From positions 1,054,001-1,118,000 of the forward strand of contig JADFUC010001816.1 in the NCBI GenBank assembly GCA_019722365.1: DNA of 64,000 nt. The letters are read 5' to 3'. The notes below the pieces were generated by a model. That model did not search any database and was not told where the DNA came from. It saw nothing but the letters and a program-made list of their open reading frames with translations. Each line of letters starts with the position of its first letter. Position 1 is the first letter of the stretch. Below are positions 49,013 to 58,708 of the stretch, in pieces. The position numbers and the translations under genes were made by a program. The DNA is from Lithospermum erythrorhizon. Its lineage: Eukaryota > Streptophyta > Magnoliopsida > Boraginales > Boraginaceae.

Positions 49013-49013
<1 letters not shown>
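47983..49013 (-). other. 5' region of the MEI2-like gene
   Basis: Upstream of the ATG at 47982 on the gene strand. A 5' UTR intron is likely, since a pyrimidine-rich leader-like sequence lies 1 kb away, but exact junctions were not fixed. No second gene. Confidence 0.4.

Positions 49014-49049
<36 letters not shown>
49014..49049. repeat. (GA)n microsatellite
   Basis: About 36 bp of GA repeat on the plus strand, hence (CT)n on the strand of the MEI2-like gene. CT runs of this kind are common in plant 5' leaders and core promoters, so it may mark the transcription start region of that gene. Confidence 0.9.
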
Positions 49050-49051
<2 letters not shown>

Positions 49052-52040
49052 TGTCTATGTACATATATATGTATGCAGAAACGTAGAAGAAAGAAGAATA
49101 ATTGGAATAAAGTACGGCAGAAGGCAAGGAAAAACCAGAAAGGTTTTGAGAAGAAATGCAGAATTCAAGAAAAAGATCTATAGGAAACTGTGCCTTGCAA
49201 TAACCTCCAAAACCAATTCAAACATTACACCATCAACATCATTAACAACAACAACAAATGATTCTTTTTTTTCATTTATCTCTCTAAACCTTTTTTCTAT
49301 ATTGTTTCCAACATTATAAGTTAACGTTAAAATGCTTATTTCGGAGCTTGATCTCGCTTGTGTCAGCGAGAATAAGATTTACGTATTACATTAAACATTC
49401 GACTCACTTTTATCACGCTAATTCTGAGGGAACAAACGAGGCTACGTATTATCCGTCTAAGCTGTTAAATTAAGTATTGTCGGCCTTTCTCTGTTTGGAA
49501 ACAGATGATATATTATCCGGCCGCTTTATCGCATTTAACGAGGCATTTTGGGAAATACATTGAAATAACATGTTGCATGTTGCATGTACATATACCTTAA
49601 TTGTTTGTTAATGTTGGAATGAAGAAAGCTCACCGGAGATGGGAATCTATGGCGTCCAAGGTGGTCTCAGACGTCACATTTCCGAGTCCATAACCTCCTT
49701 TTTCCCTTTTCTTTATGGCTTTTTATGTATCTCTCCCTCTCCTTTTAAATTGTATATAGTAGAGAGAGAAATATTGCATGTAGACAAAATAATAATTATT
49801 GGAAGAGAGAAAAAGACATGTCCGAACTAATGGGAGGATCTATGTACAAAAATGATTTGAGGTTTTAGAGGGAATCTACACAAACAAATGCAAATATATA
49901 CTTGCTAAAATGGAAGATTTTTCAAGTATTTATTCTCAATGTAGTATTAGAAATTAAAGGTATGATAATTCTTGTATAAAGGCCACTTTACCTCTTCCAT
50001 CTCATTAATACACCATAAATATTAAAATATTTGATTGTTTAAAAAATGTTCCTTGATTGTATTAACAAAGTGATATTATTCATTAATTTATACTTTTATC
50101 TCTATAAAAATGATATCTAATTAATAAATATTGAAATACTAATACCTCTCCAAATAGCTAATCATAATCCTTGTAATCAATTTTTGGTATTGAATGAGTC
50201 ATGATTCATGTCTTCCTTCCATAAAGAGTCATAGATTCATATGTCTTGTAGGTCCTTTTATCACCCCCACCTCCCTCCCATTAACTCCCTAGTGTAATGG
50301 TATGGAGCTAGTACTCTGAGCTCAATAAATTTCTTGAGTTTAATGAGTTATTTATGACTTATGAACTTAAAAAATAATTTAAACTTTCTACTTAAGAAGC
50401 TTAATTTTGTCATTTCTGTCATTAATTAAAAGACTATGATAACTAATTGAGAAAAGAAAGGAAACTGATCCCTCGAAAAACTCCATTCACATCAATTACA
50501 TTGATTCCCATCTCAAAAGCTCCACCCCCACTCCCCTCAATACCCAAGCCTCCAATTGTTATTTTCATTGGGTTATTAGATATGATCTATTAAAAAGTAT
50601 AGTATTACAATTGGGTTATGACTTATGAGAATCGTATAAAATTTCTTTTGAATTGGGAGTGTATGGTTAAATTCTTCTGCTTTATGAATCACAGTGCTAA
50701 CTTGTATCAACTTTAAACAGATGTGTGGTCTACGTTTATGAAGTTCATGGAGAATTATATGGTGTTAAAATATATGAATAGCAAAGAGAAAGGCCTTGAT
50801 CGAGTAAATAAAATTTCTGATATAAATGAGAAATTAGGCTTGAGTCCCAATGAAATATGATACTAAATGAGAAGTATATCTTAGTGCGGTCCCAATAAAA
50901 GCATGTTATATAAGTCAAATTGGAAACTTGAAAATTCTTCGTTATGTCTTGATCTCTTGTGAGAATAAATAACCTAAGATTTGTCCTTATAATATTTATG
51001 CACTGAAGCCTTTAAATAAGTTATAAGGTGGCAATAAACGATAAAGGGTATAAAATTATAAATATTTGGTAACATGAATACTTGCTTTTGATTTGCGTGC
51101 ATGATTTATAATATGGCGTCACAGCGAAATACGTCTCGTAGCAGCGTGAAGGATTAATGATCGTGAACACGTATCTATGTTCTCGGGAACTTAACCGGTT
51201 GAGTTAATATAAAATATTTGAGTATTTAAAGTCAATGAAAGATGGATTCTGAGTTATTGCGTTATTAGGCGTTGATTTAATTCTCATTTTATTTGATGTC
51301 AGCGTGAATATAGAAGTTTATCGATATGTCATACATGTTTAACTTTATATTATGCCGCACAATGATTATACGTCCCCATTTGTTTCTTTTTTATTATGTG
51401 TGGTATAGACATTTGAATTATTAATAGTAAGTTGATATTGATATTTATTATTTTTATTGATGATTTGATTTATTTATCATTAATGGTGACATAAATAATC
51501 CTTGATACTCACGAAGATCCGATTATACTTTTATAGAGACTTTGAAAAATTATCGATGACTAAGTTATCGTGAATAAGTTAACCACAGCAAACTCCACAG
51601 CCAAGTTCTCGGTTGTTAAACAAGATGTTTATAATCGATTTGGAATCAAATGCTTTATAAAAAGTATATAAGTCAATTAGGCATGTAATTTATAAAATTG
51701 TACTCACATGCAGTTCGATTGTCGAATGAATGTCTGATCCGATTTGAAATTAAATATTTTATAAAGATATATACATGTGATTATCAAATGCAGTATAAAT
51801 TCATATCATATTTGATCACATTGGTAGAAATATTTAATCTCAATTAAATGAAATCCATAAGAATAATTTAATATCTCGTCCGAGGAAGACATGAACTTGG
51901 TCTTGAAGTACCGTTTACTGATATATCTTACAAGCGATACATGATTACATAATCATGCAATATTGGCCAACCAAGCGTTTGTAGTGTTATTTGAATTTCT
52001 ACTTGAATAATCTAAGCGGATGATACCGTCGGGGAGATAT
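49050..52040. other. Intergenic DNA without a recognised gene
   Basis: No coding exon seen. From about 51600 two related blocks (CGATTTGGAATCAAATGCTT and CGATTTGAAATTAAATATTT, each followed by TATAAA..ATATA) lie about 115 bp apart and may belong to a retrotransposon LTR. The short frames at 49002-49319 and 49639-49830 are repeat-driven or unsupported. Confidence 0.5.
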
Positions 52041-52059
52041 GATATAGAATAATGATCTA

Positions 52060-52160
52060 CCATTAGGGGGATCTGATATGCATTGTACTCTTTTTCCGCT
52101 TCACTAAATTTTTCCCAAATTTTCTTGGTAAGGGTTTTAATGAGACAATTACTTGAAGCA
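52060..52160 (+). repeat. copia-tail fragment upstream of the second copia remnant
   Basis: GGGGGATCTGATATGCATTG, TACTCTTTTTCC, CTTCACTAAATTTTTCCCA and GGTTTTAATGAGACAA match the untranslated tail found just before the 3' LTR in many plant copia elements. Here it precedes reverse transcriptase sequence, so it probably comes from a different insertion. Confidence 0.5.
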
Positions 52161-52189
52161 TATCTAAGAAATATATAGTCTTTTTTGTT

Positions 52190-53297
52190 TCTTGGGTTTT
52201 TATCCCTTAGGGTTTTTCTGGTATTATTTAACCAAAGATGGTTATCGAATGATCTTCACAGTATTGTATTTACATGTAAAAATCGAAAGAAGTTTATGAA
52301 AATATTGATTTATGTTTATGGCTTAAACATTATTGGAACTCTTGAAGAACTTTCGAGAGTTGTAAACTTCTTGAAGAAGGAATTTGAATGAAATACCGTT
52401 GATAGATCACATTCGGTACTTGACATAATTATAATATCGTAAAATGTGAGCTTGATAGGCTCGTGTCTTAAGAAAGTACAAAAGAATTATTTAGTCTGAA
52501 ATATCATATAAGTGCTATTGGAAGTAGTGATATATATTAGGGAGGAAATATCAATAAATTCATTGAAATGAGATTAAATATATAAGGGATATAAGAATGT
52601 TCAGGTAGAGCATTGATTTTTACACAATTGATTATGCGAATCACATGTCTTTTTTTATATAATCTATATTGGAAGATCGCATCATGATATTTATTTATCG
52701 ATGATTATGTATTTCATGGTGATATATAAACAAACTGGGTAACAAAATCATCGATACATGTGGAGATCTTAAAATCCACGAAGAAGTTGTGAATGTGTTG
52801 ATTGGAGTATTCCAGCCAGTCATTATTCTTTATGATTTATCATATGAAAGTTAGTCACTGCCGTCTTTATGACGATAATTGTTAAATGAATGACATATCA
52901 AATGAGATAGAACAAAATATATTTATGTTTTTCTCTACCATGATTTTTAGAGAATGGTGAAATGGGTTACTGATAAATTCGATCTTGTAATAATCGGCAA
53001 TATATTATTCGTCGACACCATGACGTTCGAAAACCTATCAGAAGTATGGGAGATACGTGGACTAAGTGATGTCGAAGTGATGTGGTCATGAGGGGAGTTA
53101 ATACACGTTGTTCTTTTTCCTTAATCGAGTTTTTTGTCGGAAATGGATTTTGCGATAAGGTTTTAATGAACAGCATTATAGCGTATGTTGAAAATAATGC
53201 AGCTTCTTTTTTTTCTTCATTTTAGTTTTTTATCATCTTAGTTTTTACTGTGGGTTTTTAGCAGAGGCGTATTTTGGTTAATTAGACATCCCAGGGA
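52190..53297 (+). pseudogene. Second copia remnant: reverse transcriptase and RNase H
   Basis: LTKDGYR-like text at 52228 and GLNIIGTLEELS plus VVNFLKKEFE at 52320-52388 match the catalytic part and the following helix of copia reverse transcriptase; the YVDD motif has become YVYG. RNase H traces (QTGY-like at 52733 and IHE..ECV-like at 52775) follow. Stops and frameshifts throughout. An untranslated tail with GGGGAGTTAATACACGTTGT lies at 53092-53170. Confidence 0.7.
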
Positions 53298-53559
53298 GTG
53301 TTATGGAAATATTGTGGATGTCTTGTCGAATTCGAAGAAGGAGTGGATTGATTAAGAAGTTATTGGGTTCTTTAGCTACCGAGTTAATTATTTATCAAAG
53401 TAGTAAACTTTGGCCAGCGATATATATTGAAGCTTTATAAATGAAGCGCGCGTTGTATTTATGCTACAGGCAATCAGCAAAAAGCAATAAAGATATCATT
53501 TTCCTTATTTATTATTCTCTCTGTTTATTTACTTTGTTCTTCGTTATATTTATAACAAA
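53298..53559 (+). repeat. Probable 3' LTR of the second copia remnant
   Basis: Starts TGTTATGGAAATATTG after CCCAGGGAG, contains AAGAAGTTATTGGGTTCTTT, ATAAATGAAGC, CAGGCAATCAGCAAAAAGCA and ends near TTTATAACA. No matching 5' LTR was found in the window, so the left part of the element is lost or replaced. Confidence 0.6.
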
Positions 53560-53589
53560 TTTTCAATTATCAAAGTTAAAAATATCAGC

Positions 53590-54500
53590 CGATGCCAATA
53601 GAGCCATAACTTCCTCTTGGTATGTGCGGCGGGGGGATCGATTAGGGTGTCGAAGAGGGGGATTATTTCACGCGTGAGAGGATCAATTGAGTATCAAATT
53701 TGTGCTTTTGGTGAGGCAGATCAAGGAGGTAATTAAGAACATTAAAGATTTAACACCCACCAGTGGGTCCCACAGAAATAAAAAAACAAAAAAAAGGACA
53801 TACATTTCGTGCACGTGTCGGGATCTGTTGGAATGCAATTTGGCCCAGCGACACGTGGCTGTGGCTAGGCCGTCCGTTTTCCCCCACCATTTTAAATTGT
53901 TTTTGAATAATTAAGCGAAAAAAATTACACCAACTTTTTTTTGAGCTCTATAAATAGAGGCCTGGATTTGTGTCGTTTGGACACCCAAAAAAATCAAGTT
54001 TTTTGCACTTTTTATTCTTCTTTTAATCGCTTTAAACTTCGATTTTGAAAACGTGGATGTGATAATTTATGTATGTTTCTTTATTATATGCGTCTTCAAG
54101 TTCGAGTGATGAATAATATTATTGTGTTATTTTTAAAAAATTATAATATTATTTATTGTATTAAAATATTATAAAATTTTGAAATTGAAAAAAAAAATAT
54201 CTTATTAAAAATATACTTTAAAATATATATGAAATAAAAAATATTAAAAAAATTATTAAAATATTTTAAAAATAATTAAAATATTAAAATTATTACAAAT
54301 ATAAAAAATTATAATATTATTTATTGTATTATTAAATTTAATAATTATATATATGAAATAAGTAAAGAGAAAATATGGTGGAGTATATGTTGGAGTGATG
54401 TGGAAGGGAGATAAAGTAATTTGGCCTTGAATATGTTATAGCGTAGGCGTGGTAAAAGTGGAGTATTATTTGAGGTGTTAAAAGGCTGATGTGACGAGGA
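53590..54500 (+). repeat. Dispersed repeat R1, copy 2
   Basis: The fuller of the two copies. It carries CACCCACCAGTGGGTCCCAC, an A-rich run, two ACGTG words (GTGCACGTGTCGG, CGACACGTGGC), a TATA-like CTATAAATAGAGG at about 53948, CGTTTGGACACCC, AT-rich ATAATATTATTT words and GTGATGTGGAAGG. The TATA-like word and the following leader-like text suggest an element promoter. Confidence 0.6.
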
Positions 54501-54984
54501 AAAGTATGGTGGCCAGCCGTCTTAGCGGATAGTCTTAGGGTCAACAAGACCAGACATTTGACTGACCAGACTTGAATCTTGATTAAATAAAAGTTCAATG
54601 GACTTTTACCATATACGGAATGGAGTACTGATTTATATAACGTTTAATGAACCAAGGGCATGTGCCCAACATAATCTACTCCCTATTCCCTATAAAACTC
54701 AAGAGTCAAGAATCAAAACTCTAAGAGTCAACAGTACTCATCTTCATAAATACATTAATTTCTTTGAACTTTAAAAATGTATAATTTTGATATGAATGAT
54801 AACAAAAACATAAATACATAAAAACAATCACTATATTTTAATAATAAAAACTATCTTAAATCATCATTAAATGGAAGGATATAAATAAGGAACTAATCAT
54901 CAACTTATATCTCTTTAGTTTCAATTTAATTAACCATATAGGTAAAAAATAAATTATTAAGATAATGATTGATTTTATTATTCG
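54501..54984. other. Intergenic DNA
   Basis: No gene. AGAGTCAA words recur at 54710-54735. Otherwise featureless AT-rich DNA. Confidence 0.45.
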
Positions 54985-55100
54985 GTTTTCTAATATGTGC
55001 CCCAAGACCACATGTTAAGTTGATAATAAAGTAAAATATTTGATACAAGATTTGCATATGAATTATGATATGAAAATATTTGTTAAATATATTCTTATTA
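54985..55100. repeat. Dispersed repeat R2, copy 2
   Basis: GGTTTTCTAATATGTGCCCC, AAATATTTGATAC, AAGATTTGCATATGAATTAT and GATATGAAAATATTTGTTAA match the copy at 43119. Confidence 0.65.
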
Positions 55101-56240
55101 TTTAAATTTCTTAACTTACGTAAACTTGACATATTAAAAAACCATTTATTATTTTCAAGGAGATATAAAAGAATTAAACAATAAAAATCATAATATTAGG
55201 AGATAATTTTTTTAAAATTCCAATACAAAATACGATCAATTATAATAAAATAAAAAAGTTTTTAGTAGATATTCCGTAATAAATTAAATTGATCACAGTA
55301 TAAAAAACATGGGCAAAACACTGATTGCTCGTAAGTATTCATTAATCAGTTTTGGTATTTATGTATTTTTCTTAATTCAAAATTCACATGCTCCGATTTC
55401 AGTCATTAAAGCCCATTCAGACAAGTTGGCTGAGTCGGTTGACCGTTATGTTGTTATTTGGGGAAAACCGATTTTTTAAAAAAGCCCGAAATGCTGAGTC
55501 GAGAATAGAATGTCACGAAAAGTGAAAGCATATTGCGTTATACGGAGCAAGTAAAGACTTCAACAGCGCAAACAAGCGCATTACCATGAATCAAAGCCCC
55601 CAATCGATTGGTGAGATTACCGGAGTAATACGAGGCGGCCCGGGAAAGCGAAGTGTGGTAAGCTTCGAATGCACCTCGCTAAGGTGGTTATCCCGTACTT
55701 TCTGGAATTATACCGGATGTAAATTGAAATCTGGCAATCACTTTTCGCTGAGGGATAACACTGCTTAGCGCGAAGTGATACTGTCGTTCACGCCATAGTC
55801 AGCTTCTGGAAAAAGTAACCAAAGAAGACAATAAGCTCGCTGTTATGCGCGTGGCGACTTCGTCAATCGAGGTAACGTCTCCGTAATAACGGAATGCTCC
55901 CAGTGTTAAGCGAATGTTCATTCAAGCGTTTAAAGCATCTGTTCGGATGGTGATTAGGAGTGTAACTCTTCCTTTTTAAATCGTGCGGCCGAGGCCGCGT
56001 GAAATTAGTATGAAGCGGTGTAATCTCATGGCCTTTTATTGAGCACATGGGTGCCTTTCTTGATGAGTAGAAGAAGAAGGGTTGTCCCCATTTTTACTAC
56101 TACATCGATGCATCATTCTAGCTCCCCAAATTCACATCAGTGATCTTTAGGAAATGACACCAAGTTTCTCTCTCTCAGGAGCCTTTAAATGACGATTTAT
56201 GGGCGACATGACTTCTAGGGCATAATGCTCAGAAATGGCC
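55101..56240. other. Unassigned intergenic DNA with a GC-richer core
   Basis: 55480-56060 is unusually rich in CG dinucleotides for this window (ACGAGGCGGCCCGGGAAAGC at about 55629). The open frame 55586-55768 has no family resemblance. It may be part of an LTR retrotransposon, but no domain was recognised. Confidence 0.4.
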
Positions 56241-56400
56241 TTAGATGTGGCTCAGCCGGTTGGTGAGAGGAAGGAGGCTTCTGCCCCGTCTTTATACCCT
56301 TGATGAATTTAAATACCAGGAGTTCTGATTAAAAGAATTAATGGGGATGACTTGTGGACTAGATTAGAAATATTGACCTAGGTGAACACCCGCAGACTTT
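56240..56400 (+). mobile_element. Possible tRNA-derived SINE fragment
   Basis: ATGTGGCTCAGCCGGTTGG at about 56247 matches the polymerase III A-box consensus and a tRNA D-arm, but no B box (GGTTCGA) follows at the expected distance. GACTTGTGGACTAGATTAG and GACCTAGGTGAACACCC follow. It may be a degraded SINE head; evidence is weak. Confidence 0.35.
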
Positions 56401-56769
56401 ACTGCGTGAGAGCTTTGGTGTTACTCACGTGGTGGTGTCGTATGTTGGAAAAATCTGGAGTTCTTGTAGGAGAACTTGTCTTATTTTCACCACACACTTT
56501 GTCTTCTTCCTCATGAAATATGTTAGGGGATATATCACGAAGAAAATGAAAGGTGGTAAAGATGGACCACCCGACTTTTATAACAAAATGCTTCTGATGC
56601 GGACCAAGCAATGAGAAGTGCTTATTCCAGTGACCCTCTTCACCACTTTGCTTCGTGAGGATGCTTGAAAATCTAGAAAACGAGACCAAGAAATCTTGAC
56701 TCAAATCGTAACCCAAAAAAGTCCACAAAACCACGAAATTGGAACTGAAATCGTGAGAGAGATTCGCTT

Positions 56770-57110
56770 AGCACGTGTGAAATGTGACGATCCCAAATTC
56801 AGAGCAATTTGAATTCAAACAAAAGAATCAAAATTGCTTCAAGAAAATTCAAACTTTCAATAAAGAGTTCATGGGTTTTGATTTTACAGGGCAGTCCCAA
56901 TGCGTCGTGGGGCTTTAAAAAAAATTCGGTTTTGTACACAAAATAACATGTGATCGGTATTATTTTTGTCGAATGGGTTGGATGCTTTGAGAGTGGATGT
57001 ATGTAATGGGTGGAATAGTAAAAAATACGTAGTGGCCAGCAGGTAATGACGAAAATAGGCGATGAAATGATCGTCCGCTGCTAAAATATTATAGAAACAA
57101 ACAAATTGCC
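56770..57110 (+). repeat. Possible Ty3/gypsy-type LTR fragment
   Basis: TGTGACGATCCCAAATTCAG at about 56783, TTCATGGGTTTTGATTTTAC at 56869 and GTACACAAAATAACATGTGA at 56935 have the layout of LTR starts and R-U5 regions seen in some plant gypsy elements. No partner LTR or internal domain was identified here. Confidence 0.35.
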
Positions 57111-57195
57111 TAAAAATGCCTGTTTGACAGATTTAATTATGGAAATTGACATTATATATTTTCCCAAAGTAACACACATATATATATATTATATA

Positions 57196-57300
57196 CTGGT
57201 TTTCTAATATGTGGACACAAGTTAAAAAGTAAAATTATATATATTTAATAAATATTTTCATATCAAAATTTAAATGTAAATATTTTCCTTCATTATAACC
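57196..57300. repeat. Dispersed repeat R2, partial copy 3
   Basis: ACTGGTTTTCTAATATGTGG at 57196 matches the start of R2 and is preceded by a TATATATATA run as at copy 1. The second half is rearranged (ATATTTTCATATCAAAAT is the inverse of the R2 tail). Confidence 0.5.
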
Positions 57301-57459
57301 TGCCCTGTACAAGTTAGAAAAATCATATATATATTTACATTTTTTAAATTTTAGGTTCCATTACTCCTTTTTTTTTGGAAAATTACAAGATCTGGAGTAC
57401 TATCTTTCAAGATTTCAGTAGAAGTAATTTGACTGAAGCAATTGGTAAGAACCTTTTAT

Positions 57460-58175
57460 CCCAAAAATATTTTCCAGTTTGAATTTTAATGATAAATATT
57501 TTTTTTATAGCTTTGATTTTAGTAAAAAATATTATGTTGGTAGTAAGGTATTTTAAATACTTTGTAAAATATGTTATAATAACAGCATAGTTCAATATAT
57601 ATATATTTTTTAATGGAGGGAGTATAATGCAGGTAAAGATTGGTTTTTTATTTATTTGGGTTCTTGTTTTTCATCCAATTTAATACTGTAAAGTGTGAAA
57701 TGGTCGCACTAACTAACGACCCGGACGTCCTGCTCTGTATACACAGAAGAGTTAATTGCGGATGTTGCTTAATTGATAAGGGACTAGAGCTTGAATTGAT
57801 AGATATAACATGATAAACTATTATGTTAATAGTAAAGTATGTTGAAAATACTATTGTTTGATATGTTTTTTAGTTGCAAATATCGTAAAATATGTATAAT
57901 ACCAGCATAGTTCAATATGGAATTTTGAGTATAATGCAGGTAAAGATTGGATTTTTATTTATTTGTGTTCTTGTTTTTCTTGCAATGTTATATACTGTAT
58001 AATATTGATTTAATGTATACTATTATGTTGTTAGTAAAGTATGATGAAAGTACTAGTGTTTGATATTTTTTTTGTTGCAAATGTTGTAAAATATGTATAA
58101 AACTAGCATCATTCAATATGGACAACCTTTTGGGAGGGAGGGAGTATAATGCATGTAAAGTTTGGATTTTTATTT
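57460..58175 (+). repeat. Three-copy tandem repeat around a leader donor, SUVH4 upstream region
   Basis: AGTATAATGCAGGTAAAG occurs at about 57620 and 57926, and AGTATAATGCATGTAAAG at about 58140, each followed by .TTTGGATTTTTATTTATTTG-like sequence and GTTCTTGT.TTTC. Each is preceded by a MITE tail: AAAATATGTATAA, then CA..GTTCAATAT, and in the third copy GGACAACCTTTTGGGAGGGA. GCAG|GTAAAG looks like a splice donor of a 5' UTR intron; the third copy has lost it (GCATGTAAAG). Confidence 0.75.
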
Positions 58176-58708
58176 ATTTGGGTTCTTGTATTTCATCCAA
58201 TTAGTAGTTTTATTTTGTCTTTATGGGAAAAGTACAGTGCCTATTGGGATTCTTGAAAATAATTTGCATGAATGTCATACTTGTTTGGAATTTTGGATTA
58301 AATGAAGTTGAAGAAGAATGTGAAAACTTTTATTAGTGTTATTGTTTATCAATATTTTATTGGGGGTTTAAACATCATGTGTGGATTTTTTATTTTGAGT
58401 TTTGAATTATCAATGTAGGTAGGATTTCAGATTCATCAATCTTTTGCTGCAGCTGCAACAACAGTTCATATGGTTTACGTGTAGATTTTGTGTGATAGGA
58501 ACGGTTTTGTTGATAAACTATTTAGTTTTGGAGCATCCTTGAGCTGAGACTATAGTTAGCCTTTTTGTGGACTACATAGTTGAAGATAAGATTGTTTTGC
58601 AAGAATCAATATTATTTTGTAGAGATAGAACAGACATAGTACAGAGCATTACGAAATTTATTGTCTCTGGGTAGATTTGTTTCTTCGAGTAATTCATTGG
58701 AGAATAAC

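Noticed and set aside
55586..55768. 60-codon frame in a GC-richer patch
   Set aside because: No recognisable domain, no splice context, and the neighbourhood looks like degraded repeat.
56247..56320. tRNA gene suggested by GTGGCTCAGCCGGTTGG
   Set aside because: No acceptor stem pairing, anticodon arm or B box could be found; at most a SINE head.
58661..58708. Start of SUVH4 at 58661
   Set aside because: The codon there is TTG; the first in-frame ATG is 58709-58711 and plants rarely start at TTG.
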